DNA from: Paguma larvata | Taxonomy: Eukaryota > Chordata > Mammalia > Carnivora > Viverridae | NCBI GenBank assembly: GCA_030068075.1 | Contig: CM057825.1 | Location: forward strand, 77,887,123 to 77,951,122 | Length of the DNA stretch: 64,000 nt | Direction of reading: 5' to 3' | Part shown: one piece after another, positions 21,691 through 32,890 of the stretch | How positions within the stretch are numbered: the stretch's first letter is position 1 | Layout of the letters: each line of letters starts with the position of its first letter | Notes under the pieces: model-generated | What the model was told of the DNA's origin: nothing | The model's input: the letters and a program-made list of their open reading frames with translations, nothing else | The model's database searches: none | Position numbers and translations under genes: made by a program

Positions 21691-22239
21691 ATATATTTGC
21701 TTGCTTTGAGCTTTTTGGATTGTATCTGCTTATAGACATGAAAGGTCACATTTAAGCCACAGAAACTTTGTCTTAGAAAAGCTGCCACTGACTATGGACA
21801 GGCTCCCAGAGAACATCTAAACAGTAACACACTGTTAGGAGGTTGTGAGACATCATAAAAATATGCCCTGAATTCTGTTTCAAAGGTGCTATAGATGCCA
21901 AAAGTAATACTGCATTTCTCAGAATTACCAGAATTGCTAGACACTTCTCTAAGAAAATAGGTAGGTGTGGACTTTTTTTAATTAAAAAGAATCTTAACAT
22001 GAGAATTTGGCTATGTATGTGGAAAGTAAATGAGGTATAAAACAGTAGTTTCTTGAGAGGTAGAGGGATTTTTCAGGCACATAGCAAGAAACAGGCTTTT
22101 TGTTCAGAGACAGAGAATAAGTCTATATCACACAGTGTCCTGCTTTCTGAACAATACAATTTCTATATACCCTGGATAGAAAGGGAACCTTTGACCATGT
22201 TATCATGGAATCAATCTTAGCTTCTGATAAAGGGAGTCT
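21689..22239. other. Unique DNA, no feature seen
   Basis: No supported feature. Confidence 0.4.
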
Positions 22240-22445
22240 CTCTTTACTGAGCACTTTGAGGAGGAGAGGGCTCTCCCTGGGCCCTAGAAGGACACCATAA
22301 GGGCCAGGCCTCATTCTTGAATCTTTGCAACAATCCTATTCTATATGTGAGACTGCTGAGGTTCTGAGAGCTGGAGTAACTTGGCAGACGTGGATTTGAA
22401 CTGACCTCTGTCTGTCTCATGCTCCAGTTTTCTGCCCCATATTGC
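22240..22445 (-). repeat. MIR SINE (reverse)
   Basis: 'gcaacaatcctattctatatgtgagactgctgaggttctgagagctggagtaacttgg' then 'gtggatttgaactgacctctgtctgtctc' follows the reverse MIR order (caacaacCCTatgaggtag..gaaactgaggc..taacttgcc..ggatTTGAACcc..gtctgactc). The upstream limit is approximate. Confidence 0.7.
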
Positions 22446-22614
22446 AACTTCCCTTGATGACTCACCCTTCTGCTTGGAACCTGACCTTGCCATATGTCTT
22501 CTGTGTAGAACCCTGATGGTGGCAGAGGCCAGATTTTGGGGAGTAGAGAGAGAAAACCTGAGAAGTGAAAGCAAACGTCTCCCATGTGATTGAGGACTGT
22601 GATAGGTTCTTGAA

Positions 22615-22830
22615 GCACATGTCAACGTGCAGTATGTTTCAGATGCTTTACATATATCAACTTGATCAGTCTTCACCCAATCCTGTGAGGTAGGTGTTAT
22701 TAGCATCACTCTCATTTTGAAGATAATTTTCCCAAGGTCATACAATGAGCATTGGTGGTGGTGGCATTTGAAACCAGGTATTCTGACTCCAAAGCATGTG
22801 ATTTTCACCATCATGCAATACACACATACG
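22615..22830 (-). repeat. MIR SINE (reverse), well preserved
   Basis: 'caatcctgtgaggtaggtgttatta..cattttgaagataatttt' then 'cccaaggtcatacaatgagc' and 'catttgaaaccaggtattctgactccaaagcatgtg', nearly the complete reverse MIR consensus. The 160-codon minus frame (22341-22823), the longest in the window, spans this and the previous MIR and is a repeat artefact. Confidence 0.85.
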
Positions 22831-23195
22831 TATAGGCAGCATGTTTCTATTTCCTTCTCCTATAGAGTAAGAAAAGGGCCATACAATGGTCTACACAAAG
22901 TCTAGGGTGGATCAACTGAATGAGCATATCTTTTCTGTGAGATTAATGTAAGGGCTAAGAAGGCTCTAGTGTATCAGAAAGATTTTGACAACAAGGAAGG
23001 CCTTGAATGCCAGAATAAAGTGGCTATATTAAGTCGGGAGGGCTCTTTGGAAAAGACCACCAGAGGAGCAATACGAACATTAGCTGAAAGCTCAGCAGGA
23101 GGCAGAATAGAGGACGAGTTAACAAGGAACATCTATGGGCTTCTAGTAGCCGTATAAAGACTATTCAAAAACATAGTCCTTTCTTCCCTTGTATC
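22831..23195. other. Unassigned purine-rich DNA
   Basis: Part (22,940-23,020) recalls the ancient unassigned repeat style noted at 16,040. No gene seen. Confidence 0.3.
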
Positions 23196-23746
23196 TGTAT
23201 CAGACAGGCTTCTCCAGAGAAATAGAGTAGTAGAATATGTATAAATTTTAATTTCATTTTAATATATTTATATTACATGCAGTGTAAATATATTTTATAT
23301 ATATATAAGAAATTTGTTATGATGAATTGGACTCACACTATTGTGGAAGCTGAGAAGTCCCATACTCTGCCATCTGCAAGCTGGAGACCCAGGAAAACTG
23401 GTGGTGTAATGCGGCCCGAGTTTGAAGACCCTGAGAAACCAGGGGAGCCAATGGTTTCAATCCTCGGTGCCGGCGGAAATGAGATGAGATGTCCCAACTC
23501 AAGCAGAGAGAAAGGAAGCAATAAGAGGCTAATTCCTCTTTTTTCCACTTTTTGTTCTGTTCACATCCTCAACAGATTGGATAATGCCTAGCCACACCCA
23601 GGGGTGGGGGGCAAACTACTTCACTGAGTCCCGTTCAAATGTTTATCTCATCCAGAAATACGCTCACAGACACATCCAGAGATAAGGTTGAACGTAGGGC
23701 ACCTGAAGGCCAGTCAAGTTGATACATAAAATTAACCATCACTACA
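23196..23746 (-). repeat. ERVL-type solo LTR (MLT2-like)
   Basis: Starts TGTATCAGACAGGCTTCTCC and ends AAATTAACCATCACTACA. In between are 'aatttgttatgatgaattgg', 'agctggagacccaggaaaac', 'gatgtcccaactcaagcag', 'agattggataatgcctagcc' and 'aagttgatacataaaattaa'. This is the reverse complement of a full ERVL-class LTR. No internal retroviral sequence adjoins it, so it is a solo LTR. The three frames here (23277-23591 etc.) are not genes. Confidence 0.78.
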
Positions 23747-24600
23747 ATGTAAGCTGTAAGAAGATGAGGAGCATGTCAGAATATTCCCCATTCCTTTATC
23801 TTCATGCCATGTGGGTTGACCTACCTTCTGTATAGATTCCCCAAAGACAAAAACTAGTAATCCCAACCACCTGTCACGTAAGTAGTGATTTATTTTTTGT
23901 AACTAAGGAGCCCTTGTTACAACAGGATACCAATTATGTCAAGGGGAGATAAGGGGCCAGCCATGTCCTTAGCCGACTGTGCAGGAAGCCCTGAGCATAC
24001 CCTCCTTTCCATCGCTGTTGCATTATCATTGCTGCTCTGGCATCTAAATTGCAGCCAGAAAAAGGCCTCGTTGACAGGAGCTCTGTTGGTGAAAACCCAA
24101 ACTGCAGAGACTCCAAGTCAGTTCTTCACTTCATGGTTCCAGTTCCTTTGAAGTTGACTCAAAATGACTTCTGTCTACTTATTCGTTGATCAGTGTAAGA
24201 ATGAGATAATTTGCATTATTGTAATCCTGCATGGATGGAGCCAAGCCTGCCCTCTTCTGAACTGAAGTCAGAATGGAAATCCAGAGGTTGGCTGCTGCCA
24301 CCGTTATATCAGTTGCTGTCACAAGCAGGCATGGGAAGGCAGCAGGAAGTAAAGGTTACATGAATTATACAATGACCGAAGGCCATAGGAGAACATCTAT
24401 CAGCTTTATCATTTTCATTGATTATCTTCCCAATATCATTAGTCTGAGAGTTAGGGCTGATTTTTTTTGTTTATAAAGTCTATTTGCTAGGGTAAAGGTT
24501 ACAGAAGAAAAGTTCCCCTGCAGGCACTGAAAATGGCAAATTGCAAAATGGCGAGGCTATGAGCATGCCAGGAATTTAAAACATTCCTTATAGACCATTA
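23747..24600. other. Unassigned DNA, no gene seen
   Basis: Mixed composition. The stretch 23,935-24,150 is somewhat GC-richer with short frames on both strands but no recognisable protein or repeat. Confidence 0.35.
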
Positions 24601-25420
24601 CTAAAAAAAAATGAGAAACTGAAGACATAGAGGCAAATTAAGAGCTTATGCCAGTAAATAACAGCTCGTATGGGGATGACAACTGTGAGCATGGAAAGGA
24701 AGAGGCAAACGTGGAGATGTTCACTGAGACAGAGCAGGCAAGATATGCCAAATGGTATAATGTGGTAAACAAAAGAAACGAAGGATGCAAAGATGATTTT
24801 AACATTCTGAGCCGGGAGAAGGTGATAACTTTGATAGGAAGTAAGACCAAAGAAGGAGCAAGTTGAGATGAGGATGCTGACACCAGAATGGGATGGATTA
24901 AGTTCAAGGTCGTGAAAAGAAATCCAGGGACAAATGTATAAGAGGGTCTGGCGGTATGACTCTCGACCTGAGAAAGATTCTCTTTGTAAGGAAAGTAGAG
25001 AGCTTTGGGAAAGCCCTGGGAAGAGACTGGAAGTGGCCTAGCAGTTTAATCTAGATCATTTGATGCCACGATATTAAAGAAGAATGGACGATTTAAGCAA
25101 GAAGTCAATAACCTCAAATCCTGCAGACAAATAAGAGCATCTGAGGGGATAGGAAACATTACTGGATTTGATCACAACAAAAGAGGTATCTGTGGGGAGC
25201 TGAAGCCAGACTATAATGGGTTAAGGAGTGAAACCAAGGCCTCGGGAGCCATAGGTATAGACTAATCTTCAGTATTTTGACAGTGAAGGAAGAGTGTTGT
25301 AGAGTGATTACTTGATGGGCCAGCCCTACAGAGAGAAAGATTTTAGATAAAGATCTAAACATAAGGGGATGGGACTATAGAGATGAAAAAATAAGAACTT
25401 TCAAAATATACACAAAGAGA
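24601..25420. other. Purine-rich, possibly ancient repeat
   Basis: GA-rich text such as 'gaaggatgcaaagatgattttaacattctgagccgggag..gatgctgac' again resembles the unassigned ancient repeat pattern ('ggatgactccaaggttt..'). Mirror-image 72-90 codon frames (24638-24907) reflect composition, not coding. Confidence 0.3.
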
Positions 25421-25600
25421 GGGGAGCCTGGGTGGCTCAGTCAGTTAAGTGTCCAACCCTTGATTTCGGGTCATGGGATCAAGCCCTGCATCAGGCTGTA
25501 CGCTGACAGCAGAGCCTGTTTGGGATTCTGTCTCTCCCTCTCTCTCTGCACCTGTGCTCTGTCTAAAAATAAATATAAACATTTAAAATATATATACATG
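25421..25600 (+). repeat. Carnivore tRNA-Lys SINE
   Basis: GGGGAGCCTGGGTGGCTCAG head; slightly short middle; 'aaaaataaatataaacattt' tail. Approximate flanking duplications (ATATACACAAAGAGAG before, ATATATACATGAAGAGAG after). Confidence 0.92.
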
Positions 25601-25920
25601 AAGAGAGAGAATTATTCATGAAAGTCGCTTTAGAATTGGCATTAAAGCAGTAATATGAAGACCAATATTCACCATTAGGTAGAGTTGATTCTCCCTTTGA
25701 GTCAGGAGACATGAAAGAAAATTGATGGAAGATACAAGAGTTGGCAGAAGAGAAAGGTAATATGAAAAAGTTTGCACTGAAGTGTCTTAGTCATATCAGT
25801 AATAATAAGAATCAAAACCATTTTTTCATAGTAAACAAAATGCATCTCACACTTTGCAGTAAAGATGGGTAAATAGTTGCTTTAACCACATTTTTTATTT
25901 TCTGTATTCTAATGTTTTGA
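25601..25920. other. Unique DNA, no feature seen
   Basis: No supported feature. Confidence 0.4.
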
Positions 25921-25924
25921 TATC

Positions 25925-26400
25925 AGAGCTTTGCCGACCCCGGAGGGACTGCCTTTCCCAGCATTAGCTAATTCCTAATAAAGATATTCCTAGACATAGG
26001 TATACATAAGCCAGTGAGAGTGCTTTTCAAATGTGAATCAACCAATCCCGAGCCAACATCCCAGCCATCCTTTATCAGGCTCTCATCCACCTGCCCTAAG
26101 CATTGCAAGGCCGGCCGGATACCAGACAACTAGGAATAGCCCCCATGCCTCAGAGCCCACGAAAATTATTCAAACAAGCCAATTCCAAGTCCATTTATCC
26201 TGCCTCACCCATACGTTTCTGTGGAAGCCACCAAAAAGGCTCTTGCTCACAATCTCCCTCTCCCTCTGCCTCTTGACTGACTCTGGCTTCTCTTGCTTTC
26301 CCATGTGGCCTCCTGTGGTGTTTGGTGCCCCTTCCACTTGGGAGCTATGATCAACAAATGGAAATCCTCAGTTGATCTCTTAACCTTACCATACTTAAAT
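25925..26400 (+). repeat. Probable carnivore ERV LTR remnant
   Basis: Contains 'ccttcccagcattagctaattcc' style text (read in two halves), 'aggaatagcccccatgcctc', 'aagccaattccaagtccatt', 'aaaaaggctcttgctcacaa' and 'ggtgccccttccacttggga', an order I associate with a carnivore endogenous-retrovirus LTR. I cannot set exact ends or a family name. The proline/serine-rich 105-codon frame at 26033-26350 is then LTR sequence, not a gene. Confidence 0.42.
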
Positions 26401-26429
26401 CATAAAAACAATTAAAAAAATACCTTGTG

Positions 26430-26551
26430 AAGTGCCAGGGTGGCTCAGTCAGTTCAGCATCTGAATCTTGATTTTAGCTCAGGTCAAGATTCCAGCACCA
26501 TGGGATCAAGCCCTGTCTTGGGCTCTGCACTGAGCATGGAGCCTGCTTAAG

Positions 26552-26595
<44 letters not shown>

Positions 26596-26631
26596 CTCCC
26601 CTCTGCTCTTCTTCCCTGCTCTTTCTTGCTC
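26430..26631 (+). repeat. Carnivore tRNA-Lys SINE with (CT)n expansion
   Basis: Head GAAGTGCCAGGGTGGCTCAG, CT tract expanded at about 26,555-26,591, tail lost to TTGCTCAAAAAA. Near-perfect duplications AAAAAAATACCTTGTGA upstream and AAAAAATATCTTGTAA downstream frame it. Confidence 0.93.
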
Positions 26632-26649
26632 AAAAAATATCTTGTAATT

Positions 26650-28230
26650 ATGTACATTATGCTAATATTTGATATACTTAATTTATAAAGCAAATAGACT
26701 TAATCAGTGGCTTACAAAAGATAAGGAATAATTGTTCCCCAATTTAGGTTTTAAGAATTGTATTATATCACTGTGGGCATCTTCCTGGTTGTTTGAACAA
26801 TCAAAAATAAATCAGTTTGAGAGGAAACTTAAATAGTATTTTTGAATGCAGGAGTTACAGCATGTGCTAGATCGGGAAATATCCATGCAATCCATGCATC
26901 ACAGTTCTCAGGTTTGCAAGAGAGTAGTTGTACTAATGGTAACGAGGAAGCTGGATGTGACTTCCTACATAAAATAGAACATCATCTCCACCAACCCCCC
27001 TGTGTATAGAGTCAACAATTGAGCGGGGAGGCCACCAGTGGGCCTCTCAAATTACAGCGACATCCTTTCTGTCCACTTCCATTTGCTCTTAATTCATGGC
27101 ACCAACCCCATTTGGAAAGCAATCTTCTTTTTGATGGATTGAAACACAAACTTGTTTCACACTGATTCTGAGTAAGGGTCTACAGATGTCACTTTTCTAT
27201 CGCATCTGACATCATCAACTGGTTGCCCTAGACAGACCCAAACTAGCAGTGAAGATGTAAGCACTCAGTAAATGATGAGCTTTAGACCGAACAGAAACAT
27301 TACTTACCGTTCTGCAAATGGTAACAGCAGTGATATGGCCAAGCCATTTATACAGTTGGCCTATTATATTACATTACGTATATTCCCTGTCTCCTCTGAG
27401 TAGATTTGTCATAATGAATGGAGACTTTTATAAATTATATAATTACTGCTTACTTTAAAATATTGTACCAATTACACTGAAGGTTACCCCCAAAGCTCTA
27501 ATTGGAAGGTTAATGGTTAATGGGGTGACTCAGCTTGCCACAGTATTGTATTTTGAAGCTATATATATGGGTGAGACTCAGCATCTGAATCTTTCACTTT
27601 AGCTTCACTCATGATTTTTATAATTCCGATTGTTTTGATATTGTTTAATAATTGCTATTTTACTTACCTAAATGTTCTAAGGGATGGGTGCTGTGGAGCA
27701 ATCTGTTTAGAAATCAAATGCATTGAAAGAAAAAAATATTTTTGGCTTTCATTTTCCAGTATCAACATCATGCTTCAATTTGCATTGTTTATAGAAACAA
27801 TAGTCTCATCTTCATAAAAACCCAATAAATGTGAATATAGAAAAGAAAGCTTTACAAAGGCTGCTGAGAAAGTGTTTGATGCCATAGTTGTGTTGAATCT
27901 TTACCATTTCAAAAAGAAAAAGACTGAAATATTACTTATATATTTTTCTAGTTGAACTTATGTGCTGAGTTAATGAGATTTCCTGTGTAACTCATAAAGC
28001 AAATTTTAGTGAAGTGTTCAGTTAGGCTTTGGAAAAGACTATGATTTTAAGTATCCATTGTTTCTGTGATTTCTGAAATCTTCTTCCTACACTTGTAAAC
28101 TATACAAAAATCATACAGTTAAGCAATATTTTTTCCAAGTTATTTATCTTCTGAAAACTTTCTGGGTTGAAATTGTAGCTGATTTACCCTGCAATGCCTC
28201 CTGCTATGAGCATCAGAATTATTTCAGAGG
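26650..28230. other. Long unique tract, no repeats recognised
   Basis: About 1.6 kb free of recognisable repeats. 27,340-27,610 alternates TAATTA/TTAATGG-type motifs with short GC islets, a texture common in conserved noncoding elements. The 68-codon frame at 27611-27817 is not convincing. Confidence 0.4.
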
Positions 28231-28232
28231 TA

Positions 28233-28446
28233 GGGCGACTGGATGGCTCAGTCGGTTAAGCTTCCAACTTGGGCTTAGGTCATGATCTTGTGGTTCCCAA
28301 GTTCGATCCCCGCATCAGGCTCTGTGCTGACAGCTCAAATCCTGGAGCCTGCTTTAGATTCGGTGTCTCCCTCTCTCTGCCCCTCCCCAACTCGCACTCT
28401 GTCTGTGTCTCTCTCAAAATTGTATAAACATTAAAAAAAAAGAGAG
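28233..28446 (+). repeat. Carnivore tRNA-Lys SINE with TSD
   Basis: AGGGCGACTGGATGGCTCAG head with intact A-box-like TGGCTCAGTCGG and B-box-like GTTCGATCCCC. An 18-bp duplication with two mismatches (28215-28232 and 28447-28464, AGAATTATTYCARAGGTA) bounds it exactly. Confidence 0.96.
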
Positions 28447-28464
28447 AGAATTATTCCAAAGGTA

Positions 28465-29042
28465 AGCATGAAGATCTCAAGGTCTTTGTGAAAACTGTCA
28501 TGTATTTTCATTTAGTATACTGTTTTGCTAATATCCAGAAAGGACTTTAGTCATTCAAGAAAATTTAAAACATAACCTAAATAATTAAGTCTTAATTGTA
28601 TTCCTGCCTTGGGTGTTTATCAGAAGAGGATGGGTTTTCCTTTGGTTTGGTGATGTGTCAGTCTCTAGAAATCTAAGTGTAAACATGAGAAGCAAAAATG
28701 GAATATCTTAGGCATTTAAAGTCATTTATCATTCACTCATTTACCTTTTTTTCTTTTTTTTTTGTAGCTGAATAGAGACAAAATAACAGCAGGATGATGG
28801 TCTAAGTGCTGTTGTTTATAGGTCAAAGAAAATCTTTAAGAAAGAAAATGTCAGGCTGACACACCCATAGACTCCTTAGGTTCTGGAACAGCACTATAAT
28901 GGAGAACAGACAGTAGGGAATCCAAGGGGAGGCACTGGAAGAGTGACATCCTGACCGTTTGGAAATAACCCTATTTCTTTCAGATCCTGAGGATCGATGT
29001 AGGAAAAAGCACTTTTCTCTTTCAATATGCAATTCTCTAAGT
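28465..29042. other. Unique DNA, no feature seen
   Basis: No repeat recognised. Minus frames ending here (28823-29196) extend into the neighbouring transposon. Confidence 0.4.
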
Positions 29043-29364
29043 CAGGGGTTGGCAAACTTCCTGTAATGCGCCAGATGGCGAATACGTTGCGTTCAGTGGG
29101 CCATACAGTCTCTCTTGCCACACTGCACAGCTCTGCCATTGCAGAGTGAAAGCAGACATGGATAATACATAAATGAGTGGTGTGCCTCCTTTCCAATGAA
29201 ACCTTATTTTTGGACTCTGAAATCAGATTTCATGTGCCACAAATATTATTTTAAAAATTTTTCTTTCAATCATTTAAATATATAAAAGTTATTTTTAGCT
29301 CACTGGCTGTACAAAAACAGGGAGTACTGGATTTGACCCTTGGGCCGTAATTGTATGACCCCTG
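29043..29364 (+). mobile_element. Complete hAT-Charlie MITE (MER33-like)
   Basis: Starts CAGGGGTTGGCAAACTTCCT and ends ATGACCCCTG, giving matching CAGGGGT terminal inverted repeats. Inside are 'gtgggccatacagtctctct', 'gaaagcagacatggataata', 'ccaatgaaaccttatttttg' and 'ggctgtacaaaaacaggga'. Length 322 bp fits a nonautonomous Charlie family of about 324 bp. Candidate 8-bp duplications CTCTAAGT and CCATAAAT agree at five positions. No transposase. Confidence 0.85.
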
Positions 29365-29388
29365 CCATAAATAATAATCGTATTTTTA

Positions 29389-29591
29389 TTTGTTGTTATT
29401 TTTTTATCTTTAGAGAGAGAGAAAAGGAGTGCACGCAAGCAGGGGAGAGGGGCAGAGGGAGAAGGCAGAGAGGATTCTGAGCAGGCTCCGTGCCCAGTGT
29501 GGGCTCAATCCCACGACCAACTGTGAGATCATGACCTGAGCTGAAACCAAGAGTCAGGTGCCCAACTGCCTGAGCCACCCAGGCGCCTCAG
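29389..29591 (-). repeat. Carnivore tRNA-Lys SINE with TSD
   Basis: Reverse copy ending CCTGAGCCACCCAGGCGCCTC. Duplications TAATCGTATTTTTA (29375-29388) and TAATCTTATTTTTA (29592-29605), 13 of 14 matching. It lies 10 bp after the hAT element. Confidence 0.95.
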
Positions 29592-29605
29592 TAATCTTAT
29601 TTTTA

Positions 29606-31100
29606 AGACCTCCAAATATACCTACACACATATACATATATATATATTTACACATTCTAAGATTATGATTTTGTGAAGAGATTCAATCCTAATGACACAT
29701 CTGTTTTTATTAAACACATGCTTGTGAACATGTCCAACACTCAGCTGGAATAATGACTCCAAGTCCTTCACTATGTGGTGCAAGGCAAACAAGGAACAGT
29801 GGATTAAACTAGTGTTCAGGAGTTCCCCAAGCCCCACCTGAGTTTCTGTGTGTTATTCATAAGATTTATTCGTAGTTTTATTTGCAAATTTTTAATTCTC
29901 TAGAGGCATGTGCTATAATTCTACAACCCCTTAACCTCTCCCCTCCCCTTTCTTCCTTTGCAAAGCTTCTTTCTTTCCCTATTTGTGTCTTATTTAGATT
30001 TCACAGGACAAAAGGGATTCTGATTTGATGCAACACAGCAAGAGAGGCAATAGCAGAGAGAAGGGAACTAATGCGGCCAGAAAAGTGAGAGGTGAAATAG
30101 AGACGAGCCCAAGAGGGAGGTAGTGTTCATTGCATCAGGAGAGGATGTGTGATTAGTGGTGAATCACTCTGCTTCTCACACTCTTCTTCCCCCCATTTCT
30201 CCTGTCTCACCCCCACGGGCTCAGTTGCCCGTTTCTTGCCTGCATCTAATTCCCTACTTCTTTCTAAACTTCTTACCAGACTCTTTCATTTCTACTTCCT
30301 CTTTACTGTTTGCTTCCCAGCACGAACCTAGGCTCATCTCCTTGAAAGTACCACTACAACTTGCCTTTCACCGTCTTGCTTCTAGGCACTGTAGGTAGGT
30401 ACCCTCAGCCTCCACAGGTGTGACGGTGCTCTGCAGAGCAGGGTCTCTCTTGAGCCAGGCCTCCCGCTCACTGAGGCATTATGGCGGCAGGGAGAATCTT
30501 CCCCCCTGCGTTTGCAGAAGAAATAGTACAACTGAGCTGATGCATTTACGAGGTAGAGTACTAAGCTTTTCCACTAATTTACTTTTTGAATGCAGAAATT
30601 AGCTCTTATCACCTTTTCCCACATACTTTACTGCCGTGTCTGAGTATTGGAGAACTTGCATGCATTTGTGGTACTACTTTAGAACTCAAATTCATGGGTT
30701 CGGTTATACTATTTTCTTTAAATAAATGGACTCACTAATGAGGAGAACTAAAAGTTATTTTATTGTCAAAATTATTAGGCCTCCAGTTAACATATGTTGT
30801 TCTCTGTTAAAAGTTTAGAGCATAAATATTGGCAAAAAATGTCAAAAATCACTGCAAACTCTATTTCTCAGACACAAATATTAAGTATAGGCCATTTAAT
30901 GTTTTGGCATGAACTCTTCCTGAGTTTTATATAACCCTAAGCATGTTTTGTATGTGTATTAGTCACAGTTTGATCAAAAAGGGAAAACCATTTGGAGATA
31001 TGCATAAAATAAGGAATTTGAACTTTCTCAATTATGACAGCTGGTTAAATACTCTCCCTATGAGTATTTATAGGTTTTATTTTTTGTTTTTTTTTGGTGT
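29606..31100. other. Unique DNA, no feature seen
   Basis: About 1.5 kb without recognisable repeats apart from a short TATATA run at 29,635. Pyrimidine-rich short frames around 30,149-30,602 are unconvincing. Confidence 0.4.
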
Positions 31101-31104
31101 GTGT

Positions 31105-31300
31105 GTCTAGTGCTAGAGTTTGAAGACCTTTCAAGCTAAATACAATCTCTGAACTTCAATTTTTTCATTTGTAAAATGGAAATGGTAATACTTACCTAAT
31201 AGGTTTATTATCATTATTAATATAATGAAATGATAGAGTAATATGCTTTATCATAGTTCCTAGTTTGCAGAAGAAGCTCAGTAAATTTTATCAATGATGA
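31105..31300 (+). repeat. MIR SINE, followed by a SINE insertion
   Basis: 'gaacttcaattttttcatttgtaaaatggaaatggtaatacttacctaataggtttatta..' then 'tagtttgcagaagaagctcagtaaattttatcaatga' is a forward MIR with its 3' 'gcTCAgTAAAttt' end. A carnivore SINE is inserted just past it. Confidence 0.8.
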
Positions 31301-31307
31301 TGATGAT

Positions 31308-31521
31308 TTTTCATTTTTAATGTTTATTTATTTTTGAGGGTGAGAGAGACAGAGTGTGAGCAGGGGTAGTACAGAGAGAGACACACACACAGAATCCGAA
31401 GCAGGCTCCAGGCTCTCAGCTGTCAGCACAGAGCCCAATGTGGGGCCCAAACCCCCAAACTGTGAGATCATGACCTGAGCCGAAGTTGGACACTCAACTG
31501 ACTGAGCCACTCAGGCCCCCC
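31308..31521 (-). repeat. Carnivore tRNA-Lys SINE at a MIR 3' end
   Basis: Reverse copy, TTTTTAATGTTTATTTATTT to CTGACTGAGCCACTCAGGCC. Perfect 10-bp duplication TATCAATGAT at 31289-31298 and 31522-31531 with further imperfect GATGAT/TATTAT extension. Confidence 0.95.
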
Positions 31522-31569
31522 TATCAATGATTATTATTAATAATTATTATTTTTATCATGTTTTCACCC

Positions 31570-32000
31570 CTGACACTATCTATGGACCAGTTATGTAGAT
31601 TTTTCTGGTGCTCAGTTTCATCGCCTGTGAAATGGAGCCATTGATACTTCAAAGTGCTATTGTGAGAACTAAGTAGGAAAGTGAATCTAAAAATACCTAC
31701 CTAAGACAGGGGCAGGTGGGTGGCTCAGTCCACTGAGTGTCTGACTCTTGATTTTGGCTCAGGTCATGATCTCACAGTTTGCCAGACTGAGCCCCACGTT
31801 GGGCTCTGTGCTAATAGTGCTAAGAGTATGAAGCCTGCTTGGGATTCTCTTTCTCCTTTCTCTCTCTGTCCCTCCCATGCTCATGCCCTCTCTCTCTCAA
31901 AATAAATAAATAAATATTTAAAAATAATCAAATAAACAATGAAAATACCTAGGACAAAGTCTTGCATGGAGTACTCAGCGAACATCTGCGATTCTCCTAA
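31570..32000 (+). repeat. Second MIR, split by a SINE
   Basis: 'gtgctcagtttcatcgcctgtgaaatggagccattgatac' to 'tgctattgtgagaactaag' (31,600-31,680) is a forward MIR. After the intervening SINE it continues 'aaaatacctaggacaaagtcttgcatgg..' (31,942-32,000), which fits the MIR '..tgCCTGGcacatag' end. The outer limits are approximate. Confidence 0.7.
31706..31941 (+). repeat. Carnivore tRNA-Lys SINE inside a MIR
   Basis: CAGGGGCAGGTGGGTGGCTCAG head, 'tctctctctcaaaataaata' end, long A-rich tail. Perfect 10-bp duplication AAAATACCTA at 31690-31699 and 31942-31951. Confidence 0.95.
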
Positions 32001-32611
32001 CACTAAGATTATTTTAGCATTCGTTACCAGCACTTCCGTGTCATTATCTAATGTTGAGCTTGTTGTCATTTAGATCCTTGGGAGTTTCACCTGCCTGGTG
32101 AAATATCTCTGCCATTCTATACTTGAAAAATGTTGTTTATCCTGCTCAATATAAGGTTTTACATGTATCTTTGTTCTCTTTCATTACAATAAATTTCTGT
32201 CCCATACCTCACAATGCCTAGATTTCTTTCAATATTGTTTCTGAGTCCGACATATTATCTTTCGTAGTTTGTCATGCTTTGTACCAACTGATCTAAGGTA
32301 TTAGCCTGAGTCTTATAATACTATTTTTGGAGGTCAAAAATGTTACACATTGGCAGTTATATATGGTGCAACCTAATGTTTATTACAAAGTTGAATAGAA
32401 TAAAGCACATGAGTATGAATCTTTACTAGTAGTTTTGACCTTTTTTTGGATCATGAATCTGAGAGTCTTATGAAAGCTATTTATTTATTTTCTGGAAAAA
32501 GACACACATACACACACATACGATCATCTTTTATTGCATTGGATATTCACTTCCTTCATACAGACAGTATCTAAAATAAATTTTCTAAAAAAAAGCCTCT
32601 AATTCTCAACT
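32001..32611. other. Unique DNA with short CA tract
   Basis: No gene seen; a minor ACACACATACACACACATAC tract at about 32,502-32,521. Confidence 0.4.
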
Positions 32612-32828
32612 TTAAAAAAAATTTTAAGTGTTTTTTATTTATTTTTGAGAGAGAGATACAGAGCATGAGCAGGGGAAGGGCAGAGAGAGAAGGAGACAGA
32701 ATCTGAAGCAGGCTACAGGCTCTGTGCTGTCAGTGCAGAACCTGATGCAGGGCTCACACCCACAAACCTTGAGATTATGACCTGAGCCGAAGTCGGACCC
32801 TTAACTGACTGAGCCACCCAAGTGACCC
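32612..32828 (-). repeat. Carnivore tRNA-Lys SINE
   Basis: Reverse full-length copy ending CTGACTGAGCCACCCAAGTG. No clear duplication because another SINE piece abuts it. Confidence 0.93.
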
Positions 32829-32890
32829 CCCTTTTTTAAATTAAAAAATTTTTTTTAATTTTTGAGAGAGAGAAGGGGGGAGGGATAGAT
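32829..32890 (-). repeat. Truncated SINE 3' fragment
   Basis: 'ttttttttaatttttgagag' followed by a GGGGGGAGGG patch looks like the tail end of a second reverse SINE directly abutting the first, with its head missing. Confidence 0.6.

Noticed and set aside
22341..22823. The longest open frame in the window, 160 codons, minus strand
   Set aside because: It runs across two MIR SINE relics, has no domain, and overlaps another frame (22244-22618) in a different phase.
23196..23746. Possible retroviral provirus
   Set aside because: Only an LTR is present; no internal gag, pol or env sequence adjoins it.
26033..26350. Pro/Ser-rich 105-codon frame
   Set aside because: Falls inside a probable LTR; composition explains the peptide.
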